Of a stretch of 24,380 nucleotides of DNA, positions 8,340 through 14,908 are shown in pieces. The notes under the pieces are model-generated. The model had not been told where the DNA came from. It saw nothing but the letters and a program-made list of their open reading frames with translations, and did not search any database. Positions within the stretch are counted from its first letter, which is position 1. The number at the start of each line of letters is the position of its first letter. The position numbers and the translations under genes were made by a program. The stretch comes from Hyphomonas sp. UBA5111 (GTDB lineage Bacteria > Pseudomonadota > Alphaproteobacteria > Caulobacterales > Hyphomonadaceae), in assembly GCA_002414505.1 (NCBI GenBank), contig DHZF01000079.1, forward strand, positions 1 through 24,380. Reading direction: 5' to 3'.

Positions 8340-8542
8340 AGGAAGTCTTCCGGACCAACGACCTCGTCAAGCTGAGCTATATCGAGCATCTGCTACAGGA
8401 AGCGGGCCTCAAATATTTCATTGCCGACCAGCATATCTCGGCTGTGGAGGGCAATATCGGTGCGTTCCCGAGGCGCGTCATGGTGCCGGAAGAGCTTCTG
8501 CAAGCGGCCGAAGCGGCGCTCTCGGAAGTCGAACGCGGCTAG
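8336..8542 (+). CDS. DUF2007 domain protein (putative signal-transducing protein)
   Basis: Sixty-eight-residue cytosolic protein of the DUF2007 family, whose function is not established. The pattern fits the family: an N-terminal strand (EVFRTNDLVKLSYIEHLLQ), a helix, then a second strand (FPRRVMVPEELLQAAEAAL) and a C-terminal helix. Its ATG overlaps the lipoprotein stop by 4 bases, and its TAG shares one base with the GTG start of the methyltransferase, so the three genes are almost certainly co-translated. DUF2007 next to a TrmN6-like methyltransferase and a polyprenyl synthase is a recurring alphaproteobacterial neighbourhood. Confidence 0.88.
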   Translation: MKEVFRTNDLVKLSYIEHLLQEAGLKYFIADQHISAVEGNIGAFPRRVMVPEELLQAAEAALSEVERG

Positions 8543-9270
8543 TGGGCGGGATTACGGAAGACACGCTCTATCAGGGACGGGTCACACTGTTCCAACCCGA
8601 AAAGGGATTCAGGGCCAGCACGGATTCGCTGATACTGGCTGCCGCGCTGCCGGAAAAACCGGGCGGGGATGCGCTTGAGGTCGGGTGCGGATGTGGCGCC
8701 GCGCTTTTGACGGCTGCATTCCGCCTGTCACAGATGCGTGTGACAGGTGTCGATATTGATGAGCGCATGACCAGCCTCGCCCAGCAATCTGTCTCGTCCA
8801 ACCAGTTTGAAGACCGGGTCTGTGTGGAAACCGGCAATGCCGCCGAATGGGTGCGCGACAAGGAAAACCGGTTCGACGTTGTTTTTGCCAATCCGCCCTA
8901 TTTTGAACCCGGGCGGATTTCGGCGCCGGGCGCAGAGAAAGCGGGGGCTTACCTCGAATCGCTTAGCCTGGATGGCTGGATCAAGGCGATGGCCTTTGCG
9001 GCCAAGCCCCGCGCGCCTGTCGTTATCATTCATCGCGCTGCCGAGCTCGCCCGGATTTTGTCTGTCCTTGACCGGCTCACGGGGGAGATCACGGTTCTGC
9101 CGATCGCATCCCGGCATGGCGAGGAGGCCCGCCGGGTATTGGTGCGTGGGCGCAAGGGGCTGAAGCGCGGGCAGGTGCATTTGCTGGCACCGCTTCTCAC
9201 TCATACGGTAGAGGGGCAGGCCAGCTCGGAACTCAACGCGGTCCGGCACGGCGAGGCCATCAACTGGTAA
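8542..9270 (+). CDS. TrmN6-like tRNA1(Val) adenine-N6 methyltransferase
   Basis: SAM-dependent methyltransferase of the YfiC/TrmN6 family, which in E. coli methylates N6 of A37 in valine tRNA 1. The 242-residue protein has the SAM-binding loop EVGCGCGAALL (46-56), the acidic post-II site VTGVDID (67-73), and the adenine N6-methylase motif NPPY (117-120). The N-terminal LFQPEKGFRASTDSLILAA block is typical of this family. The start is GTG at 8542, which overlaps the previous stop; no stronger in-frame start is near. The exact RNA substrate in this organism is inferred from family membership. Confidence 0.88.
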   Translation: MGGITEDTLYQGRVTLFQPEKGFRASTDSLILAAALPEKPGGDALEVGCGCGAALLTAAFRLSQMRVTGVDIDERMTSLAQQSVSSNQFEDRVCVETGNAAEWVRDKENRFDVVFANPPYFEPGRISAPGAEKAGAYLESLSLDGWIKAMAFAAKPRAPVVIIHRAAELARILSVLDRLTGEITVLPIASRHGEEARRVLVRGRKGLKRGQVHLLAPLLTHTVEGQASSELNAVRHGEAINW

Positions 9271-9345
9271 TGCGGTTTTTCTGGGAATTGCCACATTTGC
9301 GGTCTAGGGTCGTGTTCAGGGTAGGGCGCAGAAAAGGAGTTGGCC

Positions 9346-9483
9346 ATGTTCGGCTTTTTGTTCTTCGGCTTCCTGTTCATCGGTCTGGTCCTGGCGATGC
9401 TCGGTCATGGCGGTTTCTATCGCAAGGTCACCGGTCGCGGCGCTGGATCGAACGATCATGAAGATTCGCGCGGGTCTTTCTGA
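9346..9483 (+). CDS. Putative 45-residue membrane miniprotein
   Basis: A short gene supported by a near-ideal ribosome binding site, AAAAGGAG six bases before the ATG. The product begins MFGFLFFGFLFIGLVLAMLG, a single very hydrophobic segment (residues 1-20), followed by a short basic and then acidic polar tail ending in DSRGSF. It is probably an inner-membrane peptide with the tail in the cytosol. It sits alone between the methyltransferase stop (75 bases upstream) and glyQ (72 bases downstream). I do not recognise the family and assign no function. The competing frame starting at 9270 overlaps the previous stop but encodes an arginine-rich, non-protein-like product. Confidence 0.65.
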   Translation: MFGFLFFGFLFIGLVLAMLGHGGFYRKVTGRGAGSNDHEDSRGSF

Positions 9484-9555
9484 TCGCATTCCCGTGCTTG
9501 CCTCGCCCAGCGCGCGGCTGTAACCCGGCACACAATCGATATCCGGATCCGAGCC

Positions 9556-10452
9556 ATGACCGCACCCAAGGCACACGCCAAACCGAAATCCTTTCAGGAC
9601 CTCATCCTGACGCTCCAGGCCTATTGGGCCGACAAGGGATGCGCGATCCTTCAGCCCTATGACATGGAAGTGGGGGCGGGAACGCTTCATCCGGCTACAG
9701 TGCTGCGGGCACTTGGGCCGAAGGAATGGCGCGCCGCCTATGTGCAGCCCTCGCGCCGCCCGAAGGATGCGCGTTATGGCGAAAACCCGAACCGGCTGGG
9801 CCATTACTACCAGTTCCAGGTCATTCTGAAGCCGAACCCTGACAATCTGCAGGACCTCTATCTGGAAAGCCTCTACGCCATTGGCATCGATCCGACCGTT
9901 CACGACATCCGTTTTGTCGAGGATGATTGGGAGAACCCGACCGTCGGCGCTTGGGGCCTCGGCTGGGAAGTCTGGTGCGACGGGATGGAAGTCAGCCAGT
10001 ACACTTATTTCCAGCAGGTCGGCGGACTCGACGTTTTTCCCGTTTCGGGTGAACTGACCTACGGTCTCGAACGTCTCGCCATGTATGTGTTCGGCGTCGA
10101 CAATGTCTACAATCTGCCCTTCAACGATCCGGACAGCGCTGTGCCGCTGAGCTATGGCGACGTGTTCCTTGAAAACGAGAAACAGCAATCCGCATTCAAC
10201 TTCGAGCATTCCGATGTCGAGATGCTGAAGCGCTGGTTTGCCGATTGTGAAAATCAGTCAAACGCCCTGCGCGATGCCGGCAAACCTTTGCCAGCCTATG
10301 ACTACGCTTTGAAAGCATCGCACACGTTCAACCTGATCGACGCGCGCGGCGCCATCAGCCCGACCGAGCGTCAGGCCTATATTGCCCGTGTCCGGGACCT
10401 TGCCCGCGGCGCGGCGGCGCAATGGGCCGAGCAGGAAGACGCGCAAGCCTAG
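9556..10452 (+). CDS. glyQ: Glycyl-tRNA synthetase alpha subunit
   Basis: Catalytic subunit of the bacterial alpha2/beta2 glycyl-tRNA synthetase, which charges tRNA-Gly with glycine and ATP. The 298-residue length is normal (about 300). The sequence is typical throughout: [20 protein letters not shown] near the N-terminus, [39 protein letters not shown] (motif 2 area), [20 protein letters not shown], and the [15 protein letters not shown] motif 3 ([16 protein letters not shown]). The start is the first ATG and matches the family N-terminus. The beta subunit gene is downstream but separated by the caspase/WD40 gene, an unusual break in what is normally a tight pair. Confidence 0.98.
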   Translation: MTAPKAHAKPKSFQDLILTLQAYWADKGCAILQPYDMEVGAGTLHPATVLRALGPKEWRAAYVQPSRRPKDARYGENPNRLGHYYQFQVILKPNPDNLQDLYLESLYAIGIDPTVHDIRFVEDDWENPTVGAWGLGWEVWCDGMEVSQYTYFQQVGGLDVFPVSGELTYGLERLAMYVFGVDNVYNLPFNDPDSAVPLSYGDVFLENEKQQSAFNFEHSDVEMLKRWFADCENQSNALRDAGKPLPAYDYALKASHTFNLIDARGAISPTERQAYIARVRDLARGAAAQWAEQEDAQA

Positions 10453-10521
10453 ATTTGACCTCTGACAGATTTGGTCATTCCGCGCGGTAGGGGTAACCTT
10501 GCCGGTGTGGGAGGACGCGTC

Positions 10522-12387
10522 ATGTTACGCTGGATACTGGTTTGCCTTGTAGGCCTCTGTCTCGCACTCGGCGCGGACGCGAAGACCAAGCGCGCCCTGA
10601 TTGTCGGCGTTGGCGACTACGAACAATTACCAGACCTCCAGAAGACGACCGGTGACGCCACCGGCTATTCCGAAGCGTTTGGCGAGGAGCTGGGCTTTGA
10701 AGTCACCCGCCTGATCGATCCGGGCACGATTGAGTTTCTTGAGGCGCTGGACGGCTTCCTCCAATCCATCGAGCCGGGCGACGAGGTGGCTTTTATCTTT
10801 TCCGGACATGGCTGGTCGGACGGGGCCGACAATTTCCTCGCCTTGACCGATGCGCCGCTCGAATCCTCCGAATTCGCGCTGAGACGCCAGACCGTGTCGC
10901 TGTCGAATGACGTGCTGGCCGAGATCAAGGCGCGCAAGCCGGGCCTGTTGTTCGCCATTGTAGATGCCTGCCGGGACAATCCCTTCGACACCGGAACGCG
11001 CAGTGTGACGCGCGGCCTGTCGCGGCTTGAGATCGTGCCGGGTACGCTGGTTGTTTATGCGGCCGGTACACGCCAGAAGGCGCTCGACCGGCTGGGGCCG
11101 GAGGATGAGTCGCCCTATTCGGTGTTCACGCGCAGCCTGCTGCCTCGCCTCAGCGATCCGGCCAATCCGTTGCTGCGCAGCGTGGACGAGACGCGCACCG
11201 AAGTTGCGACGCTGGCCTCCTCGATCAATCATGAGCAACGCCCGGCGATCTATTCCGATGTGTCGCTGGATTATTGCTTCGCCGGGGCGTGCCGCGTCGA
11301 GACCGGCATGGATCAGGAAACCAATGATTGGGTCGAAATCTCCAGCGCCGGCTACACGGCTGTCGACCCGTGTACCAAATATGCGCGGCATCTGGAGCGC
11401 TATCCCGATGGCAAATTCGCCGATGTGGCGAAGCGCAATCTTGCCAATCCACCCTGCGCCCGCACGCGGCTGAAGCTGAAGGAAGTCTCCCATTTCGGAG
11501 ACCTGAATGGCCATAGCGATGATATCTATGGGGTCGATTACAGCCCGAGCGGCCGGTTCGTGGCGAGCGCGTCGGCGGACAATACGGCGCGTCTCTGGAT
11601 CGTCGGCATGAGCGCGGATATGTTCGGGGAAACAACCGAGTTCAAAGGGCATACGGCACCTGTCCTGACCGTGCGCTTCAGCCCGGACGAGGAACGGTTG
11701 GTCACGGCATCGGAAGACGGGACGGCGCGCATCTGGAGCGCAATCGGCGGCGAGGCCCGGCTGGTGCTCGACGGGCATCAGGGCGTCGTTTCTTACGCTG
11801 AATACGATCCCTTCGGGGACCGGGTGATGACCGCCTCCTATGACGAAACCGTACGTATCTGGGACGCGCGCACGGGCGAGGAGATGTTGCGCCTGTCGGG
11901 CCACTCGGGCGCGGTACGGTCAGCGCGGTACAATTTTGATGCAAGCCGCATCGTCACGGCGTCAAATGATGGCACGGTGCGTGTCTGGAATGCCGAGACC
12001 GGCGAGCAGCTCCGCATGGTCGAGTCCGGCGCTGTGCCGGCGACCTATGCCACCTTCAGCCCTGATGGAGAGCGCATCCTTGTTGCCTCTGCCGACAAGG
12101 CGGCCCGCATCTGGAGCGCGGATGGCGAAGTCCTCGAACTGACCGGCCATGACGCTCCACTCTGGAATGCGGCCTTCAGCGCGGATGGGGAATTCGTGGC
12201 CACCAGCGCCATGGATCTGTCCGGCAGGATCTGGGATGCCGAGACCGGGGCTTACCTGGCCGGTGTGCAGGATTTGAGCATGTTCGGGGCGAACTGGATC
12301 GAGTTTGCGCCGGACGGCAAGAGGCTGGTCGTGTCCATGAAGGGCGGCGCCGTGCAGCTCTGGCAGCTCAGCTTCGGGGCCGACTAG
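10522..12387 (+). CDS. Secreted caspase-fold (peptidase C14) protein with C-terminal WD40 propeller
   Basis: Predicted exported cysteine peptidase of the caspase/metacaspase clan fused to a beta-propeller. The 621-residue protein has a Sec signal peptide (about 1-20, cut after ADA). The caspase-like domain spans about 22-255, starting KTKRALIVGVGDYEQLP. The catalytic dyad is intact: H96 in FIFSGHGWSD and C150 in AIVDACRDNPFD. A linker with Cys pairs (about 256-325) leads to seven WD40 units at about 327-621, enough for one closed propeller. The ATG at 10522 has GGAGG seven bases upstream; a TTG at 10471 would add 17 residues and bury the signal. It lies between glyQ and glyS, 69 bases after glyQ, with a hairpin behind it. 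Caspases of this clan usually cut after Lys/Arg or Asp; specificity, target and role (regulated proteolysis, stress or envelope signalling) are unknown. Codon use resembles that of its neighbours, so recent transfer is not obvious. Confidence 0.88.
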   Translation: MLRWILVCLVGLCLALGADAKTKRALIVGVGDYEQLPDLQKTTGDATGYSEAFGEELGFEVTRLIDPGTIEFLEALDGFLQSIEPGDEVAFIFSGHGWSDGADNFLALTDAPLESSEFALRRQTVSLSNDVLAEIKARKPGLLFAIVDACRDNPFDTGTRSVTRGLSRLEIVPGTLVVYAAGTRQKALDRLGPEDESPYSVFTRSLLPRLSDPANPLLRSVDETRTEVATLASSINHEQRPAIYSDVSLDYCFAGACRVETGMDQETNDWVEISSAGYTAVDPCTKYARHLERYPDGKFADVAKRNLANPPCARTRLKLKEVSHFGDLNGHSDDIYGVDYSPSGRFVASASADNTARLWIVGMSADMFGETTEFKGHTAPVLTVRFSPDEERLVTASEDGTARIWSAIGGEARLVLDGHQGVVSYAEYDPFGDRVMTASYDETVRIWDARTGEEMLRLSGHSGAVRSARYNFDASRIVTASNDGTVRVWNAETGEQLRMVESGAVPATYATFSPDGERILVASADKAARIWSADGEVLELTGHDAPLWNAAFSADGEFVATSAMDLSGRIWDAETGAYLAGVQDLSMFGANWIEFAPDGKRLVVSMKGGAVQLWQLSFGAD

Positions 12388-12422
12388 GCGACCCATCTGC
12401 ACGTCCAGCGCTTGACCCCGCC

Positions 12423-12447
12423 GCCTGCACGAGTATGCCGTGCAGGC
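12423..12447 (+). terminator. Stem-loop after the caspase gene (possible terminator)
   Basis: A perfect 9-bp inverted repeat (GCCTGCACG and CGTGCAGGC) flanks a 7-base loop, 36 bases after the caspase stop and 26 bases before glyS. It is followed by TTGTAATT, a poor T tract, so termination may be partial. If so, it would attenuate read-through into glyS; otherwise it may stabilise an mRNA end. Confidence 0.4.
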
Positions 12448-12472
12448 TTGTAATTACTGGCTGGACCCCTTC

Positions 12473-14704
12473 ATGGCAGACCTGATTCTCGAACTCTTTT
12501 CAGAGGAAATCCCCGCGCGTATGCAGGCCAAGGCCGAGAGCGATCTTGGCGCGGCGCTGGAAAAGGCGCTGGGCGAGGCGGGGCTGAACTGGTCGAAGCT
12601 GGAAACAGCCTCCGGCCCGCGCCGCCTGGCCGTGTTCGTGGACGGGCTGTCGGAGCGCTCCGCCGATGTGAAGGAAGAGCGCAAGGGCCCTAAGGTCGGC
12701 GCGCCGGACAAGGCGGTTGAGGGCTTCCTGCGCGGCGCAGGGCTGAGCGATATCAGCCAGGCCGAAGTGCGCTCCGACCCGAAGAAGGGCGACTTCTACG
12801 TTGCGGTGATCGAGACGCCGGGCCGCGATGCGACCGACATCATCGCCGAGGCGGTGCCGGCCATCATTCGCGGCTTCCATTGGCCCAAGAGCATGCGCTG
12901 GGGCATCGGGGAGCTGCGCTGGGTACGCCCGTTGCAACGGATTGTCTGCGTGCTGGATGGGAAAGTGGTGCGGTTTGACGTGGATGGCATTGCCAGCGGC
13001 GATGAGACCGAAGGCCACCGCGTGCATGGCCGCGGGCCGTTCAAGGTAACTTCCCGCAAGGATTATGAGAGCCAGCTTAGCGGCGCAGGCCATGTGAAGC
13101 TGACGCGCGATGCGCGGCGGGAGGTGATCCTCGCCGGCATCGAAAAGGTCTGCGCGGATGCCGGCCTCGAATGGATTGAAGACAAGGGTCTGCTTGAAGA
13201 AGTCGTTGGCCTCGCCGAATGGCCGGTCGTCGTGCTCGGCGATATGGACCCGGCCTTCCTGGCGCTGCCGCCGGAAGTGATCCAGCTGTCCATGCGGACA
13301 CACCAGAAATACTTCGCGGTGAATGACAAGACCACCGGGAAGCTCGCGCCGAACTTCATCCTTGTTGCGAACATCGAGGCCGCTGATGGCGGCAAGAAGC
13401 TCGCCGAGGGCAATTCCCGCGTCCTGGCGGCGCGGCTCGATGATGGCCGTTTCTTCTGGGAAAAGGACAAGGCCACGCCGCTGGAAGAGATGGCCGAGAA
13501 GCTCTCGACCATCGCCTTCAAGGCCGAGCTTGGCAGCTTGGGGGACAAGGTGGAGCGCGTCGCCGCGCTCGCCCGCGAACTCGCCCCGAAAGTGGGCGCT
13601 GATCCTGATCTTGCTGAACGCGCCGCGCGTCTCGCCAAGGCAGACCTCGTCTCAGAAATGGTCGGCGAATTCCCGGAACTGCAGGGTGTCATGGGCCGGT
13701 ACTATGCGTTGGAAGCGGGCGAACCTGCTGCCGTCGCCGATGCCATCCGTGACCATTACAAGCCGCAGGGACCGAGCGACTCTGTGCCAACCGATCCGGT
13801 GGGCATCGCCGTCGCGCTCGCCGACAAGCTGGATACGCTGGTTGGATTCTGGGCGATCGATGAAAAACCGACAGGTTCGAAGGATCCATTCGCGCTGCGC
13901 CGTGCAGCGCTGGGTGTTGTGCGGATACTGTTGGAGTATGACGTTAGGTTGAGTTTCTTCGACACGTGGAATGCTAAAGCTTGGGGGCGAGTGATGAGCT
14001 TTGTCATTTCTAAGCCCTTCGTCGAAGGTATCGAAAAGCTCGTCTCGTTGGAAAAGTTTGGCTTCAGTGCCGAAAATATCAATAGGTTCCAAGAAATCGC
14101 TGCATCTGAAGCAGATGCCACGGTATTCTCAGAGAAGGCTATCGGGGTATCTTCGGACGTAGCAAAAGAGAAAAATATAGATATCCTCTCTTTCTTCGCA
14201 GACCGGCTCAAGCAGCACCTCCGCGATGAGGGCCAACGCCATGACCTGATCGACGCCGTATTCGCGCTGGGCGAGGATGATCTGGTGCTGATCACACGCC
14301 GCGTCGAGGCGCTGGGCGCGTTCCTTGATACCGAAGACGGGGCAAACCTGCTCGCGGGCTACAAGCGCGCCGCGAACATCCTCAAGGCCGAGGAGAAGAA
14401 GGGCGATCTGCCTGCTGATCTCTCCGTCAATGACGCCCTCATCGCCAAGGGCCCAGCCGAGGAAAAGGCCCTCGCGAAAGCCCTGTCCGATGTCGAGGCC
14501 GCCATTGAAGGCCCGCTCGAATCCGAGGACTTCACCGCCGCCATGGCCGAACTCGCCAAATTGCGTGGTCCGGTGGACGATTTCTTCGAAGCCGTCATGG
14601 TCAATGATAAGGATTCCGCAGTTCGCGCGAATCGCCTCGCGCTGCTCACAAAAATTCGTGGAACGCTTCACCGCGTAGCGGATTTTTCCCGCATTGATGG
14701 CTGA
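12473..14704 (+). CDS. glyS: Glycyl-tRNA synthetase beta subunit
   Basis: tRNA-recognition subunit of the alpha2/beta2 glycyl-tRNA synthetase. From the ATG at 12473 it has 743 residues, longer than the roughly 690 of E. coli. The N-terminus (MADLILELFSEEIPARMQ) is the canonical one; an in-frame GTG at 12440 would add 11 unlikely residues. The body shows family blocks such as FHWPKSMRWG, RTHQKYFAV, FFWEKDKATPLEEM and the HD-type region SEMVGEFPELQGVMGRYYA, then PFALRRAALGVVRILLE. The C-terminal anticodon-binding region ends VMVNDKDSAVRANRLALL. Residues about 488-577 include extra sequence, unusually AT-rich in the DNA, that accounts for the added length (listed separately). The frame is open throughout, so the gene should be functional. 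No strong Shine-Dalgarno is visible. Confidence 0.96.
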   Translation: MADLILELFSEEIPARMQAKAESDLGAALEKALGEAGLNWSKLETASGPRRLAVFVDGLSERSADVKEERKGPKVGAPDKAVEGFLRGAGLSDISQAEVRSDPKKGDFYVAVIETPGRDATDIIAEAVPAIIRGFHWPKSMRWGIGELRWVRPLQRIVCVLDGKVVRFDVDGIASGDETEGHRVHGRGPFKVTSRKDYESQLSGAGHVKLTRDARREVILAGIEKVCADAGLEWIEDKGLLEEVVGLAEWPVVVLGDMDPAFLALPPEVIQLSMRTHQKYFAVNDKTTGKLAPNFILVANIEAADGGKKLAEGNSRVLAARLDDGRFFWEKDKATPLEEMAEKLSTIAFKAELGSLGDKVERVAALARELAPKVGADPDLAERAARLAKADLVSEMVGEFPELQGVMGRYYALEAGEPAAVADAIRDHYKPQGPSDSVPTDPVGIAVALADKLDTLVGFWAIDEKPTGSKDPFALRRAALGVVRILLEYDVRLSFFDTWNAKAWGRVMSFVISKPFVEGIEKLVSLEKFGFSAENINRFQEIAASEADATVFSEKAIGVSSDVAKEKNIDILSFFADRLKQHLRDEGQRHDLIDAVFALGEDDLVLITRRVEALGAFLDTEDGANLLAGYKRAANILKAEEKKGDLPADLSVNDALIAKGPAEEKALAKALSDVEAAIEGPLESEDFTAAMAELAKLRGPVDDFFEAVMVNDKDSAVRANRLALLTKIRGTLHRVADFSRIDG
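13930..14205 (+). other. AT-rich, insertion-like segment inside glyS
   Basis: The stretch has clearly different composition from the rest of the gene. By hand count, 13921-14220 is about 47% GC, while the next 60 bases are 65%. It uses codons rare in this window (ATA, AGG, AAA, TTG). It encodes about 90 in-frame residues between the conserved LGVVRILLE block and FFADRLKQHLRDEG. Alpha and gamma homologues normally have a much shorter linker here. No flanking repeats were found. Confidence 0.6.
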
Positions 14705-14829
14705 TACAGGTTAGAGCGCCCCCGCGCCCCTGTGTCAGACTGAAACGGCCCGTCTGCACGGGAACGCGCCAATGTGTCACGAACAACGTTGTCACCCGGC
14801 ACGTGCCCTTTCGGACACTGGCCAATGGC

Positions 14830-14877
14830 GCTGCAATGCAGCATAGGAATTGCAATTCGCCCCGCGTAAGCACGGGG
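14830..14877 (+). promoter_or_regulatory. Three adjacent inverted repeats in the ppdK leader
   Basis: In 48 bases just before ppdK lie GCTGC-AAT-GCAGC (14830-14842), the perfect 12-bp palindrome GAATTGCAATTC (14847-14858), and an imperfect hairpin with CCCCG and CGGGG arms (14860-14877). A GATTC follows at 14878-14882, which fits the GANTC target of CcrM-type methylases. Such a cluster suggests an operator or leader structure controlling ppdK; no family is identified. The 184-base glyS-ppdK gap holds no gene. Confidence 0.35.
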
Positions 14878-14908
14878 GATTCGAGATATGTATCGGAAGG
14901 CAGAATTC

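Noticed and set aside
9270..9461. 63-codon frame whose ATG overlaps the TrmN6 stop
   Set aside because: Arginine-rich, non-protein-like product; the 45-codon frame starting at 9346 has a much better ribosome site and a coherent membrane segment.
10627..11904. Minus-strand 425-codon frame antisense to the caspase/WD40 gene
   Set aside because: Shadow of a real gene with catalytic dyad and seven repeats in the other strand.
10453..12472. Caspase gene as a mobile-element insertion splitting glyQ-glyS
   Set aside because: I found no terminal inverted repeats, target duplication, transposase or integrase at its borders, and composition matches the neighbours.
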